From positions 496,001 to 560,000 of the forward strand of contig NZ_WHUT02000001.1 of NCBI RefSeq assembly GCF_009380135.2: a stretch of DNA of 64,000 nt, in the 5' to 3' direction. Position numbers and translations under genes: made by a program. The notes below the pieces were generated by a model. That model worked only from the letters and a program-made list of their open reading frames with translations. It ran no database searches and was not told the origin of the DNA. Positions 17,134 through 25,581 of the stretch are shown here, in pieces (the stretch's first letter is position 1; each line of letters opens with the position of its first letter). Source of the stretch: Fertoeibacter niger (lineage in GTDB: Bacteria > Pseudomonadota > Alphaproteobacteria > Rhodobacterales > Rhodobacteraceae).

Positions 17134-18138
17134 TCAAGCTCCCGCGCCCAGAAGGCCCGAGTGTTCGGCCTCCAGTGCCGCGATGTCAACCGTATCAGGC
17201 GTGCGCCGCTGCGCCAGTGCCGCCTGCGCGCGGGCCATCGTTTCAGGCCCCATGCGGCCTGCCGCCTCTGCCACCGCCTGCATTTCCGCCAGATCGCCCT
17301 TGCAATGCAGGGCAATGTCGCAGCCCGCCGCCATCGCACGCGCGGCCCGTTCGCCCAATGTGCCCGACAGCGCCTGCATGTTCAGATCGTCAGTCATCAG
17401 CAGCCCCTGAAAGCCGATGTCCTGCCGGATCAGGTCGATCATTCGGGCCGAACAGGTGGCGGGCTGGTCATCAAAGGCGGAAAACACGATATGCGCCGTC
17501 ATCGCCATGGGCAGATCGGCCAAGGCGCGAAACGGGGCAAAATCGGTGGCGTGCAGGGTGGCGGCGTCTTCGGCGACGGTGGGCAGGTCGTGATGCGTAT
17601 CGGCGGTGGCGCGGCCATGGCCGGGCATGTGTTTGACCACCGGCAGCACGCCGCCCGCCAGATGGCCCTCGGCCACAGCGCGGCCCAGCCGGGCCACGGT
17701 ATCGGCATCACCCGCATAGCAGCGGTTGCGCAGAAAGGCATGGGTGGCGGCATGCGGCACATCGGCCACCGGGGCGCAATTGGCATCAATCCCCACGGCG
17801 CGCAACTCGGCCGCGATCAGGCGGCTGCGCAGATACATCATGCGTTCGGCCTGCGGCCCGGCAAGCGCCACGGCATCCAGCGGCGGCAGATATTCGCGCC
17901 AGTGCGGGCTGCGCAGGCGCTGCACCCGGCCGCCCTCCTGATCGACCAGAACCGGGGCATCGCGGCCAACCGCGTCACGCAGGTCGGCGGTCAGCCGGGC
18001 GAGCTGTGCAGGCGTTTCCACATTGCGGGCAAAGATGATGAAACCGAACGGGTCGGCGTCGCGGAAGAACGCGCGTTCATCGGCAGACACGACCGGGCCG
18101 AGGCATCCGAAGATGCAAGCCCCCGACCCTACCGCCAT
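17134..18138 (-). CDS. nagZ: Beta-N-acetylhexosaminidase NagZ (GH3)
   Basis: Removes N-acetylglucosamine from anhydromuropeptides in cell-wall recycling. GH3 signatures are VLVDQEGGRVQRL at about 64-76 and KHMPGHGRATADTHHDLP at about 169-186, with the Asp180/His182 acid-base pair. The nucleophile Asp lies in LLMTDDLNM. 334 residues, no signal peptide, so cytoplasmic. The ATG overlaps the stop of the SPOR gene. Co-occurrence with murI further on is coincidental, not an operon. Confidence 0.94.
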   Translation of the reverse strand: MAVGSGACIFGCLGPVVSADERAFFRDADPFGFIIFARNVETPAQLARLTADLRDAVGRDAPVLVDQEGGRVQRLRSPHWREYLPPLDAVALAGPQAERMMYLRSRLIAAELRAVGIDANCAPVADVPHAATHAFLRNRCYAGDADTVARLGRAVAEGHLAGGVLPVVKHMPGHGRATADTHHDLPTVAEDAATLHATDFAPFRALADLPMAMTAHIVFSAFDDQPATCSARMIDLIRQDIGFQGLLMTDDLNMQALSGTLGERAARAMAAGCDIALHCKGDLAEMQAVAEAAGRMGPETMARAQAALAQRRTPDTVDIAALEAEHSGLLGAGA

Positions 18139-19139
18139 CAGCGCACCGCGACCGGGATGCAGGCGGCGTTTTCGGCCAGCAGGGCGGAACAGAACCGGCG
18201 CGCGTCAGCCTCATCCTCGAACCCATGGGCGCGCAGGCGGTAGAAAGTGCGCCCGCCGCTTTGTGCGGCCTGCACCACGCGGGCCTTGCCTTCCAGCAAA
18301 CCGGTGAAGCGGCCGTTCAGCTTGGCCCATTCGGCGCGCGCGCCTTCGGCATCGTCAAAGGCACCCAGCTGCACCAGCCGCGTGCCGGCCGTCAGTGTGG
18401 CAGGGTCAATCTCGGTCACTGGTGCCGCGGTGGCGGCAGAAAGCTCGGCCAGTTGGGTGGGCCGCTCACCTTCCGCCTGCGGGGCGGCGGCGGCAACGGT
18501 GGCCGGGCGCGGCTGCGGGCGCAGCGAGCGGGTCAGCGCGCCGGGCGGCGGGGCGGCGGGTTCCAGCACGGCAAGTTCAGTGGCATCTGCCAGCGGGGTC
18601 AAGGGTTCCGCCCCATCGGCCAGCGCCTCGGCCAAGGCAAGTTCGGTGGCCGTCGGGTCAAGCGCACCGGGCGCGGGCGCATCGTTGGCGGTATCGGCCA
18701 CGGCGGTGCCTTCGCCTTCGGTCGCTTCGGTCGCCGTTACCAGCGGTTCAGCCTCGGGCGCGGGGGCGGCCACCACGGGGGCGGCCAGACCCGGCGCATC
18801 CTCCAGCGTCAGTTCCACCGGGCGCGGGGCCAGCACCAGCCGTTCGGGCGGCGGCAAAGCGGTGCCCACGGCGGCCACCGCATTCACCGACAACCCCTGA
18901 TGCGCGGCGATGCTGCCACCCGGATCATCGGGCGCAATGCGCATCGGCCCTTCCAGCGCCTGCACCACCGGGATGCCGGTCACATCGCGCACCGCCACCT
19001 TGTAACCCCAGAAGGCCAGCCCCGCCACCAGCACGACCGAGGTCAGACCCCCGGCCATGTTCACAACGCGCTGCACCTTGGCCACTTTGGAAGACGAGTC
19101 GTAACCGCCTTCGAATTGATCGAATTCCACGTCCGCCAT
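18138..19139 (-). CDS. SPOR-domain membrane protein
   Basis: A bitopic cell-envelope protein. A short cytoplasmic N-terminus (MADVEFDQFEGGYD) is followed by one membrane segment (about residues 34-52), a long Ala/Pro/Glu-rich linker of about 170 residues, and a C-terminal SPOR domain (from TRLVQLGAFDDAEGARAEW to the end). SPOR domains bind denuded peptidoglycan at the division site. The start M of MADVEF was chosen; an ATG 18 codons earlier adds unlikely residues. 333 residues. It lies between argS and nagZ, the usual alphaproteobacterial order. Confidence 0.9.
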   Translation of the reverse strand: MADVEFDQFEGGYDSSSKVAKVQRVVNMAGGLTSVVLVAGLAFWGYKVAVRDVTGIPVVQALEGPMRIAPDDPGGSIAAHQGLSVNAVAAVGTALPPPERLVLAPRPVELTLEDAPGLAAPVVAAPAPEAEPLVTATEATEGEGTAVADTANDAPAPGALDPTATELALAEALADGAEPLTPLADATELAVLEPAAPPPGALTRSLRPQPRPATVAAAAPQAEGERPTQLAELSAATAAPVTEIDPATLTAGTRLVQLGAFDDAEGARAEWAKLNGRFTGLLEGKARVVQAAQSGGRTFYRLRAHGFEDEADARRFCSALLAENAACIPVAVR

Positions 19140-19210
19140 GCTCTGCCTCACTGCCCGGGGAGGGGTTGCCCCCGCCCGTCTTGCCTGTGTCACGCCGACG
19201 GACGCTTTAT

Positions 19211-20956
19211 TCAGCGCATTTCCTCGACCGGCGTGACACCCAAGATACCCAAACCGGCAGAAATCACAACGCCTACGGCACGGGCGAGGGCGATTTTCGC
19301 CTGAGTGGTGCCAATATCCGCCTGCACAAAGCGCAAGGACGGCTCGTCATTGCCCCGGTTCCACAGGCTGTGCAGGTCGGAGGCGAGTTCGTAAAGGTAA
19401 AACGCCACCCGGTGCGGCTCATTGCCCTTGGCGGCAATTTCCACCAGACGCGGCCATTCGGCGATCTTGCGGATCAGTTCCAGTTCCGCCGGATGATCCA
19501 GCAGCGCCACGTCGGCGATCGCCAGCGTGGCATCATCCACCGCCACCTCGGCCTCCGCCGCCTTGCGCAGCACCGAATTGATCCGGGCATTGGCATATTG
19601 CACATAGAACACCGGGTTGTCTTTCGACTGTTCCAGCACCTTGTCGAAATCGAAATCCAGCGCCGCGTCATTCTTGCGGGTCAGCATGACGAAGCGGGTC
19701 ACGTCCGCCCCCACCTGTTCCACCACATCGCGCAGGGTCACGAAAGTGCCCGCGCGTTTCGACATCTTGAAGGGTTCGCCGTTCTTCCACAGCTTCACCA
19801 GCTGGATCAGCTTGATATCCAGCGGCACGCGGCCACCTGACAGGGCCGCAACGGCGGCCTTCATCCGTTTTACATAGCCACCGTGATCAGCGCCAAAAAT
19901 GTCGATCAGCTGATCGAACCCGCGCTGCACCTTGTCATAGTGATAGGCGATGTCGGGGGCAAAATACGTCCATCCGCCATCGGATTTCTGCACCGGGCGG
20001 TCCACGTCATCGCCATGCGCGGTTGACCGGAACAGCGTTTGCTGGCGCGGCTCCCAGTCTTCCAGCGTCTTGCCTTTCGGCGGTTCCAGCACGCCTTCAT
20101 AGATCAGGCCCATGCCGCGCAGGGTTTCAATCGCCTCTTCGATCTTGCCCGTGCCATACAGCGCCTTTTCGGATGAATAGACATCCATCGTCACGCCCAG
20201 GGACGCCAGATCCTCGCGGATCATCTGCATCATGCGGTGGCTGGCAAAATTGCGGAAGGTGATCAGCCATTCGGATTCCGGCTTGTCGAGGAAAGCCGCG
20301 CCATAGGTTTCCTTCAGCGCCTCGCCCACCGGAATCAGGTAATCGCCGGGATAAAGGCCTTCGCGGATCTCCGGCTCCAGCCCATGCGCCTCGCGGTAGC
20401 GTTCATAGGCCGACCGCGCCAGCACATCCACCTGCGCGCCGCCGTCGTTGATGTAATATTCGCGCGTCACGTCCCAGCCTGCAAAGGCCAGCAGACGCGC
20501 CAGCGCATCACCCACCACGGCGCCGCGCACATGGCCCACGTGCATCGGGCCGGTGGGGTTGGCCGAAACAAACTCCACGTTCACCTTCGACCCCGCCCCG
20601 ATGGCAGAGCGGCCATAGTCGGCCCCCTGCCCCAGCACGGCAGGCACCAGCGCCTGCCAGACACCGGGTTGCAGGCGGATGTTCAGAAATCCCGGCCCCG
20701 CAGCCTCTACCCCCGCGATGCGCGGATCGGCGGCCAGACGCGCCGCCAGCAGATCGGCAATCGCACGCGGCGGCATGCCTGCGGGTTTCGCCAGCACCAT
20801 GGCGGCATTGGTCGCCATGTCGCCATGTGCGGCATCGCGCGGCGGTTCCACCGTGATGGCGGCGGTATCAAGGCCTGCGGGCAATTCGCCCGCGTCGGTC
20901 ATGGCGGCCACGGCCCCGGTCACAAGGCTGCGGATCTCGGAAAAGAGGTTCATCAT
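19211..20956 (-). CDS. argS: Arginyl-tRNA synthetase
   Basis: Charges tRNA-Arg. Family motifs are [19 protein letters not shown], with HVGH as the HIGH motif, the [16 protein letters not shown] block, and [16 protein letters not shown] as the KMSKS-like loop. The C-terminal DALR anticodon-binding domain ends near [18 protein letters not shown]. 581 residues, normal. Two adjacent ATGs open the gene; the second may be the real start. It leads the six-gene minus-strand block down to the small protein at 15468. Confidence 0.97.
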   Translation of the reverse strand: MMNLFSEIRSLVTGAVAAMTDAGELPAGLDTAAITVEPPRDAAHGDMATNAAMVLAKPAGMPPRAIADLLAARLAADPRIAGVEAAGPGFLNIRLQPGVWQALVPAVLGQGADYGRSAIGAGSKVNVEFVSANPTGPMHVGHVRGAVVGDALARLLAFAGWDVTREYYINDGGAQVDVLARSAYERYREAHGLEPEIREGLYPGDYLIPVGEALKETYGAAFLDKPESEWLITFRNFASHRMMQMIREDLASLGVTMDVYSSEKALYGTGKIEEAIETLRGMGLIYEGVLEPPKGKTLEDWEPRQQTLFRSTAHGDDVDRPVQKSDGGWTYFAPDIAYHYDKVQRGFDQLIDIFGADHGGYVKRMKAAVAALSGGRVPLDIKLIQLVKLWKNGEPFKMSKRAGTFVTLRDVVEQVGADVTRFVMLTRKNDAALDFDFDKVLEQSKDNPVFYVQYANARINSVLRKAAEAEVAVDDATLAIADVALLDHPAELELIRKIAEWPRLVEIAAKGNEPHRVAFYLYELASDLHSLWNRGNDEPSLRFVQADIGTTQAKIALARAVGVVISAGLGILGVTPVEEMR

Positions 20957-21030
20957 TCACGTCCTGTCGTTCGCCCCCGGGATGCCAGAGGCGACGCGGC
21001 AGGTCAATGGCGGCAGGATGCGCCGGGCCC

Positions 21031-21056
21031 GCGCCGAAAATTTTCGCAGAAAATTT
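21031..21056. repeat. AT-rich hairpin, intergenic repeat copy 2
   Basis: GCGCCGAAAATTTTCGCAGA and the following AATTT contain the inverted repeat AAATTTTC / GAAAATTT (21038-21056, loop GCA). It has the same GCGCC-rAAATTT frame as the elements at 5938-5961 (minus strand) and 35677-35703. It lies between the GTA holin gene and argS. Confidence 0.65.
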
Positions 21057-21064
21057 GTTGCCGG

Positions 21065-21553
21065 TCAGCCCTGGCTCTGCCGCCAGTCGGCCAATGCCGG
21101 GTTGTCGGCTTCGGCGGCATCGGCGGGCGCCGGGGCGGGGGCGGGTGCCGCCACCGCGCGCAGCCGGAAATGATGCGCCTCGCGCGCGCCAAAGTAAAAG
21201 CCCACCACCGCGCCCAACAGCCACCACAAAGGCTCCGGCACCAGGTTGAGGCCCAGCATCCGCTCGCCAAACCCCGCCGGATCCAGCATCGCATAGCCAA
21301 ACAGCGCCAGCGTGCCAAAGGCCAGCAAGGGGCGCGGCAGCCGGTTCAGCCCGTTCACCGCCCGGTCAAACCAGCCCTGCCCTGCATGGGCAAATTCTGC
21401 CCCCATCTGCGCCAGTGCCGCCGTCTGCGCCGCCGCCCCCAGCTCCATCTGCCGGGTGGCCGACGGGGTGAACACCTCGGCCACGCCCTGCGCCGCCTGC
21501 CCCAGCGCCGTCACCGCCCCGCCATTGCCCAGTATCCGCCCGATCACGCCCAT
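21065..21553 (-). CDS. GTA-type holin (three-helix)
   Basis: A 162-residue protein matching the holin family known from gene transfer agent release (Pfam family 'Holin of 3TMs, for gene-transfer release'). Hydrophobic segments are at about 78-95 (LLAFGTLALFGYAM) and 107-125 (EPLWWLLGAVVGFYFG), with a weaker one before them. A tail rich in Ala/Pro follows. Its start overlaps the endolysin stop by about ten bases, so the two act as a lysis cassette. In Rhodobacter capsulatus this pair lies away from the main GTA cluster, as seems true here. Confidence 0.8.
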   Translation of the reverse strand: MGVIGRILGNGGAVTALGQAAQGVAEVFTPSATRQMELGAAAQTAALAQMGAEFAHAGQGWFDRAVNGLNRLPRPLLAFGTLALFGYAMLDPAGFGERMLGLNLVPEPLWWLLGAVVGFYFGAREAHHFRLRAVAAPAPAPAPADAAEADNPALADWRQSQG

Positions 21554-22155
21554 TTCGCCACCCGTGCCCTGTGCTGCGCCTCGGTCAGCCGATAGCGCGC
21601 CGCCATGAATTCTTCCGCCCGGGTGATCCAGCCGCCTTTGCCGCCATCGCGCCTGCGGGCGTATTTGCGGCTGGCGGGGCGGGCATCGGCCAAAGCGTAG
21701 TAATAATTGCGCCGCGCGATGGCATAGGCATCGGCCAGATGCCCCGGTGCCGCATCAAACGCCTGTTGCACCGCCCGCATGGTCAGCGGCCCGATCACCC
21801 CATCCGCCGTGCAGGCAAAGCCCATGTCGCTGACCAGCCGCTGCAAGATTTTCACCGCCGACGACCCGGCATTCACATACATGTCAAACACGCCGGGTTG
21901 CAGCGGTTCGGGCAGCCGCCCGATGCCGGGGCGGGTGTGGTAATGCTCGATGAAGATCGCCTCGGCCTGCGCGCGGCTCAGCCGCTGCACATCGGCCACC
22001 GTCACCCGCCCGTCGCCGGTCAGATCCAGCCCCAGCCTGCGCATGGTGTGGATGGTGACGCCATATTTTGTGGCCCCGCCCGGATCATCCGGGTCATTCA
22101 CGAAACCACCCTCGCGGGCGACGATTTCACGGGCAAGGTCGGGCACGGATTTCAT
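21544..22155 (-). CDS. GTA-type endolysin, GH108 N-acetylmuramidase
   Basis: A 203-residue peptidoglycan hydrolase. The N-terminal GH108 domain shows IVAREGGFVNDPDDPGGATK, with the catalytic Glu in REGG, and YGVTIHTMRRLG. A peptidoglycan-binding segment follows (FACTADGVIGPLTMRAVQQ, residues about 120-138), and the C-terminal part has NYYYALA and GGWITRAEEF typical of the family. No signal peptide is present, so export to the wall needs the adjacent holin. Role: release of gene transfer agent particles by lysis of a subset of cells (by homology). Confidence 0.88.
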   Translation of the reverse strand: MKSVPDLAREIVAREGGFVNDPDDPGGATKYGVTIHTMRRLGLDLTGDGRVTVADVQRLSRAQAEAIFIEHYHTRPGIGRLPEPLQPGVFDMYVNAGSSAVKILQRLVSDMGFACTADGVIGPLTMRAVQQAFDAAPGHLADAYAIARRNYYYALADARPASRKYARRRDGGKGGWITRAEEFMAARYRLTEAQHRARVAKWA

Positions 22156-22214
22156 GGGGGCCTCCGATACATATCGGGGCCAAACCTGCGGTCAGGCGGT
22201 CAATATCCGGTAAA

Positions 22215-22658
22215 TCAGCCGTTCGGATCCTGATACACGCCCTGTTCCTTCAGCGCGTCCACCACTTCCTTGGGCATGTAGCTTTCATCATGCTTGGCCA
22301 GAATGTCGGATGCCACAAACACCCCGTCCACCAGCCGCCCCGTGCCCACCATGCCCGCGTTTTCGGCGAACAGATCCGGCAGCACGCCGGTAAAGTTCAC
22401 CTGCACCGTGGCATTGGTGTCGGTCACGCGGAATGTCACCGTCTCGCCCTGGCCACGGATGATGCTGCCCTCCTCCACCAGCCCGCCGATGCGGAAGGTT
22501 TCCGTGGGTGCGGGCGGTTCGGCGATCACCTGGCTGGGCGAGCGGAAAAAGTTGATCCCGTCGCGCATGGCGTAGCCGATCAGCGCGGTGGATAGCGTCA
22601 GCGCCACCGCCGCCAAGGCGATGATCTGGATACGACGTTGCTTTTTCAGCCCTTTCAT
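22215..22658 (-). CDS. ccmE: Cytochrome c maturation haem chaperone CcmE
   Basis: Carries haem covalently in the periplasm and passes it to the cytochrome c synthetase. A short basic N-terminus and one membrane anchor (residues 10-30) precede an OB-fold domain. The haem-binding His123 and Tyr127 are in LAKHDESYMP. 147 residues, typical. It follows argC by nine bases. No other ccm gene is in the window; the lysis pair comes next instead. Confidence 0.95.
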   Translation of the reverse strand: MKGLKKQRRIQIIALAAVALTLSTALIGYAMRDGINFFRSPSQVIAEPPAPTETFRIGGLVEEGSIIRGQGETVTFRVTDTNATVQVNFTGVLPDLFAENAGMVGTGRLVDGVFVASDILAKHDESYMPKEVVDALKEQGVYQDPNG

Positions 22659-22667
22659 CGGCCCTCC

Positions 22668-23696
22668 TCAGGGAAAAACAGGCGCCATCAGCAGCCCGGC
22701 CGTTTCCTCCAGCCCCAGCATCAGGTTGGCGTTCTGCATGGCCTGGCCGGACGACCCTTTGCACAGGTTGTCCAGCGCCGCCACCACCAGCACGCGCCCC
22801 GGAATGCGGTCGCCCGTCACCCCGACATGCACGTAATTGGACCCTCTGATGTCATGTGTCGAGGGGAGTGCGCCAAAGGGTAGCACATGAAGGAAAGGCT
22901 CCGCCGCATAGCGCGCGGCCAGCGTCGCATGCACCTGCGCCGCATCGCCGCGCACATAGACCGAGGCGAGGATGCCCCGGTTCATCGGCAACAGATGCGG
23001 GGTGAACTGCACAAGCACCGGGCGGCCGGCGGCCTTGGTGAACTCCTGATCGAATTCGCCCAGATGCCGGTGTTTGCCACCGGCGGAATAGGCCTGCGTG
23101 CCCTCGGACAATTCGGCATGCAGCAGGTTTTCCTTCAGGCTGCGCCCGGCCCCGCTGACGCCCGCCTTCAGGTCGATCAGGATCTCGTCCAGATCAATCA
23201 CCCCCGCCTCGATCAGCGGGCGCAGCGCATATTGCCCGGTTGCGGCGTTGCAGCCCGTGCCCGCCACCAGCCGCGCGGCGCGAATCTCGTCACGGTAGAA
23301 TTCGGTCAGGCCATAGACCGCTTCCTTTTGCAGTTCCGGCTGGCTGTGCGGCTGGCCATACCATTTCGCATATTCCGCAGGGTCACGCAGCCGGAAATCG
23401 GCCGACAGATCCACCACCTTCAGATCGCGCGGCAATTCCCCGATCACGGCCTGCGACGTGGCATGCGGCAAGGCGCAGAACGCCAGATCGACTTGCGAAA
23501 AATCAATCTCCTCAATCCGTTGCAGGGTTGGCAGGGCCATATGCCGCAAAAACGGAAACACCTCGGCCATGCCCTGCCCCGCCTTGCGGTCGGCAGAAAG
23601 CGCCACAATCTCCATCCCCGGATGGGTGGCGATCAGCCTGACAAGCTCTGCCCCGGTATAACCCGAAGCCCCGAGGATGGCGATGCGATGCGTCAT
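22668..23696 (-). CDS. argC: N-acetyl-gamma-glutamyl-phosphate reductase
   Basis: Third step of arginine synthesis, NADPH-dependent. The Rossmann motif [12 protein letters not shown] is at 7-18, and the catalytic cysteine is C149 in [13 protein letters not shown]. Other family segments are LSADFRLRD and [13 protein letters not shown]. 342 residues is standard. The start [12 protein letters not shown] is the only sensible one. Probably co-transcribed with ccmE. Confidence 0.96.
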   Translation of the reverse strand: MTHRIAILGASGYTGAELVRLIATHPGMEIVALSADRKAGQGMAEVFPFLRHMALPTLQRIEEIDFSQVDLAFCALPHATSQAVIGELPRDLKVVDLSADFRLRDPAEYAKWYGQPHSQPELQKEAVYGLTEFYRDEIRAARLVAGTGCNAATGQYALRPLIEAGVIDLDEILIDLKAGVSGAGRSLKENLLHAELSEGTQAYSAGGKHRHLGEFDQEFTKAAGRPVLVQFTPHLLPMNRGILASVYVRGDAAQVHATLAARYAAEPFLHVLPFGALPSTHDIRGSNYVHVGVTGDRIPGRVLVVAALDNLCKGSSGQAMQNANLMLGLEETAGLLMAPVFP

Positions 23697-23759
23697 GGGT
23701 GCCCCCTGAATATGGATGGCGGTGTTGTGCGGCGGATGGGGGAAGGATGCAAGCCCGCC

Positions 23760-24572
23760 TCACGCCGCCTCGAACACCACCTTCTTGCGCATGAACTGCG
23801 TCGCGCGGTCCGACACTGCCCGCGCATCGCCCGTGGTCAAAAACCGCGAGACAGTGCCCGCGCCCAGCATCTCGGGCCGCCGCGCCAGATAGTCGGCCAG
23901 GGATTCCGCCACCAGATTGGCCTGGCTGAACACCCGCACACCCGGCCCCAGCGCCTCGGCGAACACGCCCTCCATCAGCGGGTAATGCGTGCAGCCCAGC
24001 ACGGCGGCCTGCGGGTGGGGCATGCGGCGCAGCAGCGCCTGCACATGTGACCGCACCAACGCCTCGGCCAATATCTCGTCGCCTTGCTCGATGGCATCCA
24101 CAACGCCGCCGCAGGGCTGCGCTTCCACATCCACGCCAATGGCGCGGAAGGCCAATTCGCGCTGAAACGCGCGGGATGCCACCGTGGCGGGGGTGGCGAA
24201 AAGCGCCACATGTTTCACATCAACCTCGCGCGGGGGGGAATTGTCGCCCCATTGCCGTTCGGTCAGCGCCTCGATCAGCGGCACGAACACGCCCAGCACG
24301 CGCTTTTCCGGCGGCAGCCAGGTTTCCTGCATGCGTTTCAACGCGGCCGCCGAGGCGGTGTTGCAGGCCAGGATCACCAGATCGCAGCCCTCGGCCCACA
24401 GCCGTTCCACCGCCGCGCAGGTCAGCGCGAAAATGTCATCCGCCGTGCGCACGCCGTAGGGCGCATGGGCATTGTCGCCCAGATAGACAAAAGGCACATC
24501 CGGCAGGCGCCTGCGCACCGCATCCAGCACCGTAAGGCCGCCCAGCCCCGAATCGAACACACCCACCGCCAT
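23760..24572 (-). CDS. murI: Glutamate racemase
   Basis: Makes D-glutamate for peptidoglycan. [16 protein letters not shown] carries the Asp7-Ser8 pair; [12 protein letters not shown] holds the first catalytic cysteine (C70), and VLGCTHYPL the second. The start MAVGVFDSG was chosen because the upstream in-frame residues are Arg-rich and unlike the family. 270 residues, no signal peptide. Confidence 0.95.
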   Translation of the reverse strand: MAVGVFDSGLGGLTVLDAVRRRLPDVPFVYLGDNAHAPYGVRTADDIFALTCAAVERLWAEGCDLVILACNTASAAALKRMQETWLPPEKRVLGVFVPLIEALTERQWGDNSPPREVDVKHVALFATPATVASRAFQRELAFRAIGVDVEAQPCGGVVDAIEQGDEILAEALVRSHVQALLRRMPHPQAAVLGCTHYPLMEGVFAEALGPGVRVFSQANLVAESLADYLARRPEMLGAGTVSRFLTTGDARAVSDRATQFMRKKVVFEAA

Positions 24573-24618
24573 GCCTGCCCCCCGCCTGTGCGCGACTGCC
24601 CTGCGAGGCCGTCCCTGA

Positions 24619-25509
24619 TCAGGACTTGTATTTCGCCTCGAACTCGTAACCATGATCATAGGATTTCAGCGGCACGGGCGAAAGCGCATAGGTGGCCTTG
24701 CGCAGGAATTCCATCATAGCCTTGGGGTCGGTCTTCAAGGGCTGCAACTGGGTGGAGGCGATGGGCTCTCCCACCACCATGCGCACAGGCTCATCGACGC
24801 GGGCCTTGAATTCCTTGATCAACAGGCCCAGCCGCAGGGTGGAATGCATGTGGGATGCCAGCTGGAACATGCGGCTGTTGTGCCCCTCAAAGAAGATCGG
24901 CACCACAGTGGCATCAGATTTGGCGATCATCTTGGCGGTGAAATTGCGCCAACCCGGGTCCATGGGCCGCGAAAACGGCTTGGCGCTGGTCGAAACCGTG
25001 CCGCCCGGAAACACGCCGATCGCCCCGCCATTGCCCAGATAACGCAGGCATTCGGCGCGGGTCTGCAGGTTCAGCTTTACCGCTTCCTTGGTTTCATCGA
25101 ATGAAATCGGCAGGATGACGCGGTTCAGTTCCTCCGCGCGGCGGAACACCGAATTGGCCAGAATGCGGAAGTCGCCGCGCACCTTGTCCAGCAGATGCCC
25201 CATCATCAGCCCGTCAAGAATGCCGTAAGGATGGTTGGCGATCAGCACCAGCGGGCCGTTGGCCGGGATGTTCGTCAGACTGCCGCCCACCACCTCAAGG
25301 CTGAGGCCATAACGTTCGGCGATGACTTCCCAGAAGCTGCGGCCACCGGCCACGTCATTCTCATATCCCGCGGCGCGGCGGATCAAGGACAGGCGGCCTG
25401 TCACATTCTCCAGCACGCGGATCAGTGCCCGCCCTCCGCGCGTCTGCGCCGAAGAGGCATAGCTGATGTCGCGGGACACGTCACTTTTGGTCATCGGTGC
25501 AGCCTTCAT
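24619..25509 (-). CDS. Lysophospholipid acyltransferase-family protein
   Basis: A PlsC-like acyltransferase of the LPLAT superfamily. The core motif is [10 protein letters not shown] at 91-100, with H93 and D99 five residues apart instead of the usual four. The second motif reads [11 protein letters not shown] instead of FPEGT. Both deviations also occur in a subgroup of alphaproteobacterial LPLATs, from memory. No signal peptide. The acyl acceptor is unknown; a role as O-acyltransferase partner of the distant olsB is possible but only inferred. Start ambiguous: [10 protein letters not shown] or MTKSDVSRD five codons later. Confidence 0.8.
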   Translation of the reverse strand: MKAAPMTKSDVSRDISYASSAQTRGGRALIRVLENVTGRLSLIRRAAGYENDVAGGRSFWEVIAERYGLSLEVVGGSLTNIPANGPLVLIANHPYGILDGLMMGHLLDKVRGDFRILANSVFRRAEELNRVILPISFDETKEAVKLNLQTRAECLRYLGNGGAIGVFPGGTVSTSAKPFSRPMDPGWRNFTAKMIAKSDATVVPIFFEGHNSRMFQLASHMHSTLRLGLLIKEFKARVDEPVRMVVGEPIASTQLQPLKTDPKAMMEFLRKATYALSPVPLKSYDHGYEFEAKYKS

Positions 25510-25581
25510 GGAACCCCGTCGTCGGTTTACATTTAAACGGGTATTCTGGCCAGCAAAGATCACAAATCTGCGACACACTGG

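Noticed and set aside
16255-18243. Plus-strand 662-codon frame across scpA and nagZ
   Set aside because: It spans two real genes on the other strand and shows only His/Gln/Arg-rich sequence.
21065-22155. Prophage remnant
   Set aside because: Only a holin and endolysin of GTA type are present; there is no integrase, terminase, capsid or attachment repeat, and both neighbours are housekeeping genes.
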